DNA of 64,000 bases from Pseudomonas putida (GCF_005080685.1 NZ_CP039371.1:6138001-6202000), one strand, 5' to 3'; shown: positions 49,403 to 59,063, counted from the stretch's first letter. Numbers and translations are program-made. The notes: generated by a model not told the origin, from the letters alone.

Positions 49403-50879
49403 TCGCAGCGCACCACGCTACACCCTGATCGGCACCGGCATCATCGCGCTGGTGGTGGCCGTGGCCGCAGTGCTGGCCCGCCCGGCCCACTCCGAGGCCG
49501 AAGCCAGCGCTGCGCGCCCGGCCAACACCTTGCAATCGCTGGCCGAGCTGGACAGCAAGGCCCCCAGCCGGCGCCAGCTGAACATTCAGAACTGGACCAC
49601 CGCCGAAGGCGCCCGCGTGCTGTTTGTCGAAGCCCGCGAGCTGCCGATGTTCGACCTGCGCGTGACCTTCGCCGCCGGCAGCAGCCAGGACGGCAGCACC
49701 CCAGGCCTGGCCACCCTGACCAACGCCATGCTCAACGAGGGCGTGGCCGGCAAGGACGTGACCGCCATCGCCGAAGGCTTCGAGGGCCTGGGCGCGGACT
49801 TCGGCAACGGTTCCTACCGCGACATGGCCGTGGCCTCGCTGCGCAGCCTCAGCGCTAAGGACAAGCGTGAGCCGGCACTCAAGCTGTTCGCCGAGGTGGC
49901 AGGCAAGCCGACCTTCCCCGAGGACGCGCTCAAGCGCATCAAGAACCAGCTGCTGGCCGGCTTCGAGTACGAGAAACAGAACCCCGGCAAGATCGCCGGC
50001 AAGGCGCTGTTCGCCAAGCTCTATGGCGACCACCCCTACGCCCACCCCAGCGACGGCACCGCCGAAAGCATCCCGGGCATTACCCTGGAGCAACTGCGCG
50101 CCTTCCACGCCAAGGCCTACAGCGCCGGCAACGCGGTCATCGCCCTGGTCGGCGACCTCAGCCGCAGCGAAGCCGAAGCAGTCGCCGCGCAGGTCTCCGC
50201 GGCCCTGCCCAAAGGCCCGGCACTGGCCGCGCCAGCCGAGCCGGCCGACCCCAAGGCGGGCATGACCCATATCGACTTCCCGAGCAAGCAGACCCACCTC
50301 ATGCTCGCCGAGTTGGGCATCGATCGCCAGGATCCGGACTGGCCGGCGCTGTCGCTGGGCAACCAGATCCTCGGCGGCGGCGCCTTCGGTACCCGGCTGA
50401 TGAGCGAGGTCCGGGAAAAACGCGGCCTGACCTACGGCGTATACTCGGTGTTCAGCCCGATGCAGGTCCGCGGCCCGTTCATGATCAACCTGCAGACCCG
50501 TGCCGAACTCAGCGAAGGCACCCTGAAACTGGTCCAGGACATCCTCGGCGACTACCTGAAGAACGGCCCGACCCAGCAGGAACTCGACGACGCCAAGCGT
50601 GAGCTGGCCGGCAGCTTCCCGCTGTCCAACGCCAGCAATGCCAGCATCGTCGGCCAACTGGGTGCCATCGGCTTCTATAACCTGCCACTGACCTGGCTGG
50701 AAGATTTCATGCAACAGTCCCAGGCGCTGACCGTCGACCAGGTCAAGGCCGCGATGAACAAGCACCTGGCCGCCGATAAGCTGGTGATCGTCACCGTCGG
50801 CCCGAAAGTGCCGCAGAAACCGCTGCCGGCCCCCACAGACAAACCCGCCGAGCAGCCGCTCGGCGTACCGGAGCACTAA
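49395..50879 (+). CDS. M16 peptidase-like partner subunit, membrane anchored
   Basis: 494 aa from the ATG at 49395. N-terminal membrane anchor (~11-29, IGTGIIALVVAVAAVLA). The HxxEH motif is replaced (GLATLTNAMLNEG), but the C-terminal substrate-binding Arg/Tyr loop VREKRGLTYGVYS is kept, the arrangement of non-catalytic M16 partners. Ends in a Pro-rich tail. Overlaps rsmD by one base. Confidence 0.92.
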   Translation: MSDRSAPRYTLIGTGIIALVVAVAAVLARPAHSEAEASAARPANTLQSLAELDSKAPSRRQLNIQNWTTAEGARVLFVEARELPMFDLRVTFAAGSSQDGSTPGLATLTNAMLNEGVAGKDVTAIAEGFEGLGADFGNGSYRDMAVASLRSLSAKDKREPALKLFAEVAGKPTFPEDALKRIKNQLLAGFEYEKQNPGKIAGKALFAKLYGDHPYAHPSDGTAESIPGITLEQLRAFHAKAYSAGNAVIALVGDLSRSEAEAVAAQVSAALPKGPALAAPAEPADPKAGMTHIDFPSKQTHLMLAELGIDRQDPDWPALSLGNQILGGGAFGTRLMSEVREKRGLTYGVYSVFSPMQVRGPFMINLQTRAELSEGTLKLVQDILGDYLKNGPTQQELDDAKRELAGSFPLSNASNASIVGQLGAIGFYNLPLTWLEDFMQQSQALTVDQVKAAMNKHLAADKLVIVTVGPKVPQKPLPAPTDKPAEQPLGVPEH

Positions 50880-51481
50880 TGCCGAGATCCACCCCTCCCG
50901 CCCGCCCGCAACCGGGCCAAAGCAAGGGCCAGGGCCACCTGCGCATCATCGCCGGCCAGTGGCGTAGCCGCCGCCTGGCGGTGCCGGACGGCGAAGGCCT
51001 GCGGCCAACCCCGGACCGCGTGCGCGAAACCCTGTTCAACTGGCTGGCGCCGTACATCGAAGGGGCCCGGGTGCTGGATGCCTTCACCGGTAGCGGTGCC
51101 CTGGTGCTCGAAGCGCTGTCGCGCGGCGCCGAAGATGCAGTGGCGCTGGACAGCAACCCAGCGGCGATCGCCAACCTGAAGAACAACCTCGAGATCCTCC
51201 GCTGCCCACGCGGTCAGATCCTCCAGACCGACGCCCTGCGCTACCTGCAGGGCCCGGCCAAGCAGCAGTTCGACCTGGTATTCCTCGACCCGCCGTTCCA
51301 CCAGGACCTGCTGGCCGACACCTGTGCACTGCTGGAGCAGAACGCATGGCTGCGTGAGCAAGCCTGGATCTACACCGAAAGCGAAGCGGCACCGTCGAGC
51401 CTGGCGATGCCAGGCAACTGGCGCCTGCATCGCGAGAAAAAGACCGGTCAGGTGCATTACGCCTTGTGGCACAGAGGTTGA
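50879..51481 (+). CDS. rsmD: 16S rRNA (guanine966-N2)-methyltransferase
   Basis: 200 aa. RIIAGQWRSRRLAVPDG, LRPTPDRVRETLFNWL, SAM motif VLDAFTGSGALVLEALSRGA and catalytic VFLDPPFHQD (DPPF). Methylates G966 in the 30S. Start overlaps the stop of the upstream M16 gene (TAATG). Confidence 0.96.
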   Translation: MPRSTPPARPQPGQSKGQGHLRIIAGQWRSRRLAVPDGEGLRPTPDRVRETLFNWLAPYIEGARVLDAFTGSGALVLEALSRGAEDAVALDSNPAAIANLKNNLEILRCPRGQILQTDALRYLQGPAKQQFDLVFLDPPFHQDLLADTCALLEQNAWLREQAWIYTESEAAPSSLAMPGNWRLHREKKTGQVHYALWHRG

Positions 51482-51577
51482 CCGGGCAGATAGCCCCACC
51501 GAAGACTTAACTACCGCCGTCGCCCCCCGGGTATGGCTGAAGCTGCTCCTTCCATTTCGTCCAGGAGTAGTTCAGCC

Positions 51578-52873
51578 ATGCCCGATACCTCCCGTGCGCA
51601 ATTTTCATTGCAGCACTTCACCCTGGCCAATGGCCTCAAGGTCTACCTGCGCGAAGATCACCGCGCCCCGCTGGTCAGCGTCCAACTCTGGTACCACGTG
51701 GGATCCAGCTACGAGGCCGAGGGTCACAGCGGGTTATCCCACGCCCTTGAGCATCTGATGTTCGAGGGCAGCAGCAAACTGGCCGCGGGCGAATATTTCA
51801 AGTTGATGTCGCGACTCGGTGGCGATCCCAATGCCTATACCTTCCCGGACGCCACCGTCTATCCCATCACCTTGCCGGCCAGCCGTATGGAGGTCGCCCT
51901 CGAAGCCATGGCCGATGCGATGGCCACGGCGACATTGAGCGAAGCACCGTTCGAGCGCGAACTCGCAGTCGTCATGGCTGAGCGCCGGGCAGATGTCGAC
52001 AACAAACCTTTTGCCGCCGCTCTCGAGCAACACAAGCTGCTGGCGCATGGCAAGAGCGGCTATGCCACACCTACCGTCGGTTTCCGAGAAGACCTGCAGC
52101 AGCTGGCTCAGGCCGCGGCGCTTAGCTGGTATCAACACTGGTATCACCCCAACAACGCCACACTGGCGGTGGTTGGCGCCGCGCACCCGGCGCAACTGCG
52201 CACGCTGGTAGAGCGTCATTTCGGCGCGATCCCCGCTCATCCCCTGCCCATCGCGCCACTTCCTCGACACGACCAGACGCTGACCCGCCGCACGCAATCG
52301 GTGCGCATCGACGGCCTGCGCGAAGGCCTGATCATGAGCTTCAACTGCCCCAGCCTGGCCACCGCGAAACACCCGACCCAAGCCCAGGCGTTGCGCCTGA
52401 TCCCCGAACTGCTCACCCAGGGCGCCTCCGCACGGCTGCAGCGCTCTATGGTCGCGGAGCAACAGTTGCTACAAGGCGTGTATGGCGACTATGACCCTCT
52501 GCTTCGCGGCGACGGCCTGCTGACGCTCTACGCCTTCAACGACCCCGCCAAAGCCACGCCGCAACAGGCGCAGGAACAATTGCTGCAGGAAATCAGCTCA
52601 CTTCGCCTGACGCCACCCACCGCTGCAGAACTCCAGCGGGCCAAAGCCCAGCTGATGGCAAGAGAGGTGTTTGCTCGGGATGACATCGCCGAACAAGCCG
52701 ACACGTTGGGGCGCATGGCCGCCTGTGGCCTCGACCCAACCGAACTGGCGTTCGAGACAACGATGATCGAGGCACTGACCGACGTGCAAGTCTGCCAAGC
52801 CGCAGAAGCCTTCCTGAACGACGACCGCCTGACGACCACTTTCATGAGTGGTAAGGAGAGCCATCATGAATGA
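51578..52873 (+). CDS. M16 zinc peptidase, second (non-exported) catalytic subunit
   Basis: 431 aa from the ATG at 51578, with AGGAG 10 nt upstream; an ATG at 51533 would add 15 Ser/Ala-rich residues. HALEH is in GLSHALEHLMFEGS, with the distal Glu in AVVMAERRADV. It resembles the catalytic subunit at 48047 (EDHRAP and YHVGSSYE-type blocks) but has no signal peptide, so a cytosolic location is likely. Paired with the next gene. Confidence 0.9.
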   Translation: MPDTSRAQFSLQHFTLANGLKVYLREDHRAPLVSVQLWYHVGSSYEAEGHSGLSHALEHLMFEGSSKLAAGEYFKLMSRLGGDPNAYTFPDATVYPITLPASRMEVALEAMADAMATATLSEAPFERELAVVMAERRADVDNKPFAAALEQHKLLAHGKSGYATPTVGFREDLQQLAQAAALSWYQHWYHPNNATLAVVGAAHPAQLRTLVERHFGAIPAHPLPIAPLPRHDQTLTRRTQSVRIDGLREGLIMSFNCPSLATAKHPTQAQALRLIPELLTQGASARLQRSMVAEQQLLQGVYGDYDPLLRGDGLLTLYAFNDPAKATPQQAQEQLLQEISSLRLTPPTAAELQRAKAQLMAREVFARDDIAEQADTLGRMAACGLDPTELAFETTMIEALTDVQVCQAAEAFLNDDRLTTTFMSGKESHHE

Positions 52874-54206
52874 CATGCCCCGTTTGACTTCCCTCCACGG
52901 GCTGGACCTGAACCATCTGGAATCTATCGATACCCACGTGCAGACCTGGACGACCGAGGCGGGCACCCGCGTCCAGTTCGTCGAAGCGCGAGGGCTACCG
53001 GTCGTCGATCTGGTCCTGCGCTTTGGCGCGGGGATCGTCCAGGACACCGACAAATCGGGCCTGGCCGCACTGACGCTGTACATGCTCGATGAAGGCAGCG
53101 ATGGGCTCACCGCGAGCGAGCATGCGGCGGGCCTGGAGCGCCTGGGCGCAGAGGTCAGCAAGGATGTGCGCTTGGAACAAGCCGTGCTGAGCTTGCGAAG
53201 CCTCAGCCAGCGGACCTTGCTCGACCCAGCCCTGGCGCTGTTCGGCGCAATGGCCGCCAAGCCTGACTTCTTGCCGGGCGCGCTGGAAAAAGTGAAGTCG
53301 CAGACGCACGCCTATGCCGCCTCACGCCTCAGAAGCCCCGTCGTACAGGCACGCACCGAGGCCTTTGGCTATCTATTCGACGGCCACCCCTATGGCAATC
53401 CGATTGGCACCACGCCGGAGGGAATCGAAGCCGTCACGGTAGACGACCTCAGGGCTTTCCACCGCAAAGCCTATAGTGCCAGCAACATGCAGATGACCCT
53501 GGTGGGTGACCTGTCCACTACCGAGGCCAAGGCCATTGCCCACCGCATCAGCCAAGCATTGCCACAGGGCTGGGTAGCCACACCGCCGCCAGCCGTCGTC
53601 GAAGCCCCAGGCACGACGCGGCATATCGAGCGACCAGGCGCGAGCACTTGCGTGCTCCTCGCATTGCCCATGAACGTTCCGGCAAACGATCCGCAATTCC
53701 CGGCCATGGTGCTGGCGCGCGAGATCCTGACCTCAGGTCTGGACTCCAGGCTGATGACTGAACTGCGTCAGCGCAGGGGGCTGACCTATGACGTGAGCTC
53801 GCAGATCTCGGCGATGCGCTCAGGCGGCGTGTTCATGATCGAATGGGACATCGCCCCCCACCTGGTAGAGGCGACCAAGACACTGGTCGGCACGCTGCTG
53901 CAACGGTTCATCGACGAAGGACCAACCGAGGCGGAACTGGAACTGGCCCGTCACCAGTTGGCTGGCGAGCTGCTGCGTGACGTCGCCCAGAACAAACGAC
54001 TCGCCGGCTTGTTGTCGGCGACCGCCAGGCAGCGCCAACCGGAGGGTTATCTGAACGGCTACAACGCCATGCTGACCGGCCTCACCACCGACGCAGTACG
54101 GGAAACCCTCAGGCGCAGACTCGACCTGCGCCAGGCGGTGTGGGTCAGTGTCGGGCCGACCGTCGATCAGCAACCGTTGCCGGAACTACCCGCCCTCGAC
54201 CAATAG
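52866..54206 (+). CDS. M16 peptidase-like partner subunit, second pair
   Basis: 446 aa from the ATG at 52866, overlapping the previous gene by 8 nt. The zinc motif is lost (GLAALTLYMLDEG), while the C-terminal RQRRGLTYDVSS loop remains. No membrane anchor or signal is seen, in contrast to the partner at 49395. Probably forms a cytosolic M16 heterodimer with the preceding protein. Confidence 0.9.
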   Translation: MNDMPRLTSLHGLDLNHLESIDTHVQTWTTEAGTRVQFVEARGLPVVDLVLRFGAGIVQDTDKSGLAALTLYMLDEGSDGLTASEHAAGLERLGAEVSKDVRLEQAVLSLRSLSQRTLLDPALALFGAMAAKPDFLPGALEKVKSQTHAYAASRLRSPVVQARTEAFGYLFDGHPYGNPIGTTPEGIEAVTVDDLRAFHRKAYSASNMQMTLVGDLSTTEAKAIAHRISQALPQGWVATPPPAVVEAPGTTRHIERPGASTCVLLALPMNVPANDPQFPAMVLAREILTSGLDSRLMTELRQRRGLTYDVSSQISAMRSGGVFMIEWDIAPHLVEATKTLVGTLLQRFIDEGPTEAELELARHQLAGELLRDVAQNKRLAGLLSATARQRQPEGYLNGYNAMLTGLTTDAVRETLRRRLDLRQAVWVSVGPTVDQQPLPELPALDQ

Positions 54207-54266
54207 CGCACGTACAGTGGTGCAATTTCATGGCACTCTAGGCAGGCACATCACGAGTCGCCCAGC

Positions 54267-55259
54267 ATGCCCACCTTCACCACCACCTTCCGTCCGGCCG
54301 CCGGCCTGTCCAACCCCCACTTGCAGACCCTGTGGGGGCCGCTATGGCGCAAGCTACCCACGCTCGAGCGCAACCGCGAACGCCTGTGGCTGGCCGATGG
54401 CGACTTTCTCGACCTCGACTGGCACGGCCCGCATCAGGCCGACGCGCCGCTGGTCCTGGTGCTGCATGGCCTCACCGGCTCGTCCCACTCGCCCTATGTC
54501 AAAGGCTTGCAGCAATCGCTGCAGGCTCGTGGCTGGGCCAGCGTCGCGGTGAACTGGCGCGGATGCTCGGGTGAGCCGAACCTGTTGCCACGCAGCTACC
54601 ACTCCGGTGCCAGCGAAGACCTGGCCGAGGTGGTCGCCCACCTGCGCGCCCAGCGTCCCTTGGCGCCGTTGTACGCGGTCGGCTATTCGCTGGGGGGCAA
54701 TGTATTGCTCAAGTATCTGGGTGAAAGCGGCGCCACTAGCGGGCTGGAGGCAGCGGTGGCGGTTTCGGTGCCGTTTCGCCTGGATCAATGCGCCGACCGC
54801 ATTGGCCAGGGCTTTTCCAAGGTCTACCAGGCGCACTTCATGCGCGAGATGCTGGCCTATGTGCAGTTGAAGCAACGCCACTTCCGCGACCAGGGGCAAC
54901 ACGAGGGCTTGGCTACCCTCGACCGCCTGGGGCCATTGCGCAACCTGCGCACATTCTGGGATTTCGACGGCAAGGTGACCGCGCCGCTCAATGGCTTTAC
55001 CGATGCGCACGACTACTATCGGCGCTCATCGAGCCGCTATTTCCTTGGGCAGAATCGCACACCGACGCTGATCATCCATGCCAACGACGATCCGTTCGTC
55101 TCCAGCCACAGTCTGCCCACGACCGATGAACTGGCGCCGCAAACGCAGCTCGAGCTGCATAGGCGTGGCGGCCACGTGGGGTTCGTCGAGGGCAGCCTGC
55201 GCAACCCGAGCTACTACCTGGAGCGGCGGATTCCGCAGTGGCTGGTAGAGGGCAGATAG
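54267..55259 (+). CDS. Alpha/beta hydrolase, YheT family
   Basis: 330 aa. NPHLQTLWG at the N-terminus and the nucleophile elbow VGYSLGGNVLLKYLGE (~144-159) identify the YheT/ABHD group; LHGLTGSSHSPYVKGL forms the oxyanion region and the Asp/His lie in ANDDPFVSSHSLP and GGHVGFVEG. Substrate unknown; probably an esterase. Convergent with the sulfurtransferase. Confidence 0.92.
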   Translation: MPTFTTTFRPAAGLSNPHLQTLWGPLWRKLPTLERNRERLWLADGDFLDLDWHGPHQADAPLVLVLHGLTGSSHSPYVKGLQQSLQARGWASVAVNWRGCSGEPNLLPRSYHSGASEDLAEVVAHLRAQRPLAPLYAVGYSLGGNVLLKYLGESGATSGLEAAVAVSVPFRLDQCADRIGQGFSKVYQAHFMREMLAYVQLKQRHFRDQGQHEGLATLDRLGPLRNLRTFWDFDGKVTAPLNGFTDAHDYYRRSSSRYFLGQNRTPTLIIHANDDPFVSSHSLPTTDELAPQTQLELHRRGGHVGFVEGSLRNPSYYLERRIPQWLVEGR

Positions 55260-55292
55260 CAGCACCGCCCCCTTGAGGTGTTGGAGCCTGGC

Positions 55293-56147
55293 CTATTCTC
55301 CGGTCGCCACACCCCGCCGCGGATCGTTGATCCATTCGCTCCACGACCCCGCATACAGCTTGCCAAGCGGATAGCCGGCCAATGCCAGGGCGAACAGGTT
55401 ATGGCACGCCGTCACCCCCGAGCCGCAATACGCGACCAACTGCTCCGGCGCGCGCCCAGCCAGCGCTTGGGCAAAACGCTGCTTGAGTGCATCCGGCGGC
55501 AGGAAGCGCCCATCGGGGCCGAGGTTGTCGGTGAATGCCGCGCATTGAGCCCCCGGAATATGCCCCGCCACCGGGTCGATCGGCTCCACTTCGCCGCGGA
55601 AACGCGGCAAGGCCCGCGCATCGAGCAGGGTAAGCTCGGCGCTGCCCAGGCGCTTGGCCAAGTGCTCGGCATCGATCAGCAGCTTGGCGTCAGGCTCGCC
55701 CTCGAAGCTGCCTTCGCGCTTGACCGGGGCATCCAGGCTCAGCGGCAGGTGCGCGGCGTGCCAGGCCTTCAGGCCGCCATCAAGAATCGCCACGCCACTG
55801 CGCTTGCCGAGCCAGGCCAGCAGCCACCAGGCGCGAGCGGCGAAGGCGCCGGGGCCATCGTCGTACAACACCACCTCGCTGTCGTCGTCCACACCCCATT
55901 CGCGCAAGCGCTCGACCAGACGACCTGCATCCGGCAGCGGGTGGCGCCCTGTTCTGCCCTTGCTCACCGGGCCACTCAGGTCACGCTCCAGGTCGGCGAA
56001 ATGCGCGCCGGCGATATGCCCCTCGGCATAGCTGCGTTGGCCGTAGTCGGCATCTTCCAGGGCAAAACGACAATCGAGGATCACCAGCTTGGGCGAGCCC
56101 AGACGCTCGGCCAGCTGTTGCGGGGTGATCAATTGCGCAAGGGGCAT
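55293..56147 (-). CDS. Two-domain sulfurtransferase (3-mercaptopyruvate type)
   Basis: 284 aa from the ATG at 56147 (MPLAQLITPQQLAERL). Two rhodanese domains; the catalytic Cys is in AYCGSGVTACHN (CGSGVTA loop), the form seen in mercaptopyruvate sulfurtransferases rather than thiosulfate rhodanese (CRxGxR). GHIPGAQCAAF marks the second domain. 35 nt after the tetR-like gene, same strand. Confidence 0.92.
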   Translation of the reverse strand: MPLAQLITPQQLAERLGSPKLVILDCRFALEDADYGQRSYAEGHIAGAHFADLERDLSGPVSKGRTGRHPLPDAGRLVERLREWGVDDDSEVVLYDDGPGAFAARAWWLLAWLGKRSGVAILDGGLKAWHAAHLPLSLDAPVKREGSFEGEPDAKLLIDAEHLAKRLGSAELTLLDARALPRFRGEVEPIDPVAGHIPGAQCAAFTDNLGPDGRFLPPDALKQRFAQALAGRAPEQLVAYCGSGVTACHNLFALALAGYPLGKLYAGSWSEWINDPRRGVATGE

Positions 56148-56182
56148 GACAATCTCCTGATCGATGGCTCGATGGCCCGGGC

Positions 56183-56848
56183 CTACTGCTCCAGGGCCTG
56201 GTTGAACGGAACGTGGAATTCCTCGCACAGCGCGTCCACCGCGCCGCGAGCATTGGCGGTGACGAAGCCGAGCTCCAGCACCAGTACCTGGTAGACGCCT
56301 CGCTTGAAGGCTTCTTCACCCAGGTGCGCAGAATGTTCTCGGGTGGTGCTGAGAAAACGCACCCACGAGGTGAGGACGATCCAGGCATTGATGGTCAACG
56401 ACTCGATCTGCGCCGGCTCCATGGCCAGTATTCCGGCCTCGACGAAGCCGCGGTAGATCGCCTGGCCCTGGCGCAGGCAACGCGCGGAAAAGCGCCGGTA
56501 GCGGGCTGCAAGCTCTGGGTCGCTGTCGAGCAGGTGTTCCAGGTCACGGTGCAGGAAGCGGTAGTTCCACATCGCCGCGAGCAGGGCCTTGAGGTAGAAG
56601 CGCTTGTCCTCGACGGTGGCTGCGCGCCCCTGTGCAGGGCGTAGGAAACTGTCCACCAGTTCTTCGTACTGACTGAACAACACGGCGATGATCGCCTGCT
56701 TGTTGGGGAAGTGGTAGTACAGATTGCCGGGCGATATCTCCATGTACGCGGCGATGTGGTTGGTACTCACGCTGCGCTCGCCCTGCTGGTTGAACAGCTC
56801 CAGGCTGTTGTGCACGATGCGCTCTCGGGTCTTCATGCGCGGGGCCAT
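56183..56848 (-). CDS. TetR-family transcriptional regulator
   Basis: 221 aa. N-terminal HTH TRERIVHNSLELFNQQGERS then VSTNHIAAYMEISPGNLYYHF (recognition helix). The C-terminal domain is helical and unrecognised. Transcribed away from the structured repeat and the aldehyde dehydrogenase, so it may control the sulfurtransferase, the dehydrogenase or both. Confidence 0.92.
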   Translation of the reverse strand: MAPRMKTRERIVHNSLELFNQQGERSVSTNHIAAYMEISPGNLYYHFPNKQAIIAVLFSQYEELVDSFLRPAQGRAATVEDKRFYLKALLAAMWNYRFLHRDLEHLLDSDPELAARYRRFSARCLRQGQAIYRGFVEAGILAMEPAQIESLTINAWIVLTSWVRFLSTTREHSAHLGEEAFKRGVYQVLVLELGFVTANARGAVDALCEEFHVPFNQALEQ

Positions 56849-57384
56849 GCTCAGTTCCCAATCTGCAGGCTTTCGATAATGCAGCCATATTACGGTGGAT
56901 CACGCTCACGATGCACCGTTCGGCTGCGTGAAAAAATGGGTCTTCACGGATTGTTGGGGAGCTTGGCTTGGCTTGTTGGCATTGAGATTGGGAACGGTCC
57001 ATTTTGTGTAGCGGCGCTACTGGCCCCTTCCGCCTTTACGGCGGGTCCCTTTTTTCTTGGAAAAAGGGACGCAAAACCGCTTGCTCCTGCATCCGGCCCT
57101 CCGCTTCGCTACGGGTCCCCTCGCTACGGCGCCTTCCGGGCCCGCGCGGCCTACGACTTGCTGCGCAAGTCTACATCTCGCGCCTTCGGCTACGCCGAAG
57201 GGTGCTTCGCACCTGGCCCTACAGGCACCTACGCTCGGCCTCCTGACGTCGCAAAGTTAGGGGCGGCGCCTGCACTGGCGTTATCTTCGAAAGACAGAAC
57301 GCGCTGGCCGCTCCAACACGAAGCGATAGGTAAACAGCGAGAGCGCAGCGATTCGCCTGCCGTTGCTCTGGTTTTTGATCTGCT

Positions 57385-57408
57385 CTTGATCTTGATCTTG
57401 ATCTTGAT
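57385..57408. repeat. Tandem hexanucleotide repeat (CTTGAT)4
   Basis: Four exact copies of CTTGAT in the spacer of the large inverted repeat, preceded by a partial copy (TTTTTGATCTGC). Likely length-variable by slippage. Confidence 0.85.
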
Positions 57409-57624
57409 CTACCCGCGACCTCAGGAGGCCGAGCGTAGGCGGCTGGAGGGCCAGGTGCGCAGCACCCTCCGGCGTAGCCGGAGGCGCGAGATGTAGACTT
57501 GCGCAGCAAGTCGTAGGCCGCGCGGGCCCGGAAGGCGCCGTAGCGAGGGGACCCGTAGCGCAGCGGAGGGCCGTATGTGGGAGCAAGCGGTTTTGAGCAA
57601 CTTTTTCCAAGAAAAAAGTTGCCC

Positions 57625-57635
57625 GCCGTAAAGGC
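57625..57635. repeat. Left 11-bp target-site duplication of the IS
   Basis: GCCGTAAAGGC, repeated exactly at 59053-59063. Duplications of 10-13 bp are typical of IS4-family elements. Confidence 0.85.
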
Positions 57636-59052
57636 CATCCCTTTCAAGGTCTTCGGTAGAATCCACTGAAATCCAGTCAGGAAGATCCGAGATGTGGGCT
57701 GATGTACTAGCGCGATTCGAGAAAAAAGCACCCGCCAGCGTAATGGCCAAACTTGCCTTGGAGCAGGCCATTGCGCCGGAGTGGATCGATCAGGTTTTCG
57801 AGGAGCACCGGCAACGGCAGTATTCTCGCGAGCTGCTGTTCTCGACCATCGTCAAGTTGATGTCGCTTGTTTCATTGGGTTTGAAGCCATCGCTGCATGC
57901 TGCGGCCAGACAACTGGACGACCTTCCCGTCAGCTTGGCAGCCCTGTACGACAAGATCAGTCGAACCGAACCTGCCCTGTTGCGTGCTCTGGTGACAGGC
58001 TGCGCGCGGCGCTTGGCGCCCACAATCCATGAATTGGGCTGTTCAGCCATGCTTCCTGGCTGGCAAGTTCGAGTGGTCGATGGAAGCCACTTGGCCTCTA
58101 CCGAAAAGCGTCTTGGCGCGTTGCGCCAAGAGCGCGGGGCGGCTCGCCCCGGGTTCTCGGTGGTGGTTTACGACCCCGATCTGGATCAGGTAATTGACCT
58201 CCAGCCGTGCGAGGACGCCTACACAAGCGAACGAGTTTGTGTTTTGCCGTTGCTGGCTGAAGCAAAGGCCAATCAGGTTTGGATTGCTGACCGGCTCTAC
58301 TGCACGCTGCCTGTAATGGAGGCATGCGAGCAGGTGAACACATCGTTTGTCATTCGCCAGCAGGCCAAGCATCCACGCTTGATCCAGGAGAGTGAGTGGC
58401 AGGCGCCAATGCCCGTAGCGACAGGCACAGTGCGCGAACAATCCATCGAAGTAAAAGGCGGGCACCGCTGGCGGCGTGTGGAACTGACACTTCATTCACC
58501 AAATGACTCAGGTGACAAAAGCTTGATGTTCTGGAGCAACCTGCCCGAGAGCATCAGTGCACAACAGATCGCAGATTTCTATCGGCGTCGCTGGAGCATT
58601 GAGGGGATGTTCCAGCGACTGGAAGCGATTCTGGAAAGTGAAATCGAAACCCTCGGCAGTCCGCGAGCGGCCTTGCTTGGATTCACCACTGCCGTGCTGG
58701 CATACAACGTTCTGGCCTTGCTCAAGCGAAGTGTTGAACAGGCTCACCGCGATGCCTTGCCCGAGAATTGGGAAGCTTCGATCTATCACTTGGCGGTGCA
58801 GATCAGAGGAGGTTACGAAGGCATGCAGATTGCCTTGCCAACCGAGTACATGCCGGTTGTCTCTATGGAAGACCTGGCCCGGCGGCTACTTGAACTGGCC
58901 AGAAACATCCAGCCTAAGCAAGTAGCTAAAAGCCCCCGAGGTCCCAAGGTGCCCAAGCCCAAAGCCTGGGTCCAAGGCACGGCAGTGCATGCACACGTTT
59001 CAACCGATCGGGTCATTAAGGCCGCCAAAACCAAAAGACCTTGAAAGGGATG
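57636..59052 (+). mobile_element. Intact IS4-family insertion sequence, 1417 bp
   Basis: Terminal inverted repeats of 18 bp are perfect (CATCCCTTTCAAGGTCTT at 57636-57653 and its complement at 59035-59052). A single transposase gene fills the element. The 11-bp direct repeats flank it, and removing the IS plus one copy restores the right arm of the large inverted repeat, showing clean insertion after that element formed. Confidence 0.9.
57692..59044 (+). CDS. IS4-family transposase
   Basis: 450 aa, full length. DDE residues: Asp in VRVVDGSHLASTEKRL (~130), Asp in VWIADRLYC (~203), and Glu in the Y-R-R-R-W-S-I-E-G-M-F-Q-R-L-E block (~295-309), the Y(2)R(3)E(6)K-type signature of IS4 with Q in the K position. 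Starts with ATG 39 nt inside the left end after GGAAGATCCGAG. Its last codons lie within the right inverted repeat. Confidence 0.95.
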   Translation: MWADVLARFEKKAPASVMAKLALEQAIAPEWIDQVFEEHRQRQYSRELLFSTIVKLMSLVSLGLKPSLHAAARQLDDLPVSLAALYDKISRTEPALLRALVTGCARRLAPTIHELGCSAMLPGWQVRVVDGSHLASTEKRLGALRQERGAARPGFSVVVYDPDLDQVIDLQPCEDAYTSERVCVLPLLAEAKANQVWIADRLYCTLPVMEACEQVNTSFVIRQQAKHPRLIQESEWQAPMPVATGTVREQSIEVKGGHRWRRVELTLHSPNDSGDKSLMFWSNLPESISAQQIADFYRRRWSIEGMFQRLEAILESEIETLGSPRAALLGFTTAVLAYNVLALLKRSVEQAHRDALPENWEASIYHLAVQIRGGYEGMQIALPTEYMPVVSMEDLARRLLELARNIQPKQVAKSPRGPKVPKPKAWVQGTAVHAHVSTDRVIKAAKTKRP

Positions 59053-59063
59053 GCCGTAAAGGC
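59053..59063. repeat. Right 11-bp target-site duplication of the IS
   Basis: GCCGTAAAGGC, identical to 57625-57635. Confidence 0.85.

Noticed and set aside
56711..57496. 261-codon frame through the left arm of the inverted repeat, and similar frames on both strands at 57219-57771
   Set aside because: They read through the repeat arms and yield Arg/Ala/Pro-rich chains of the kind such repeats commonly give; the covarying hairpins explain the sequence better than coding.
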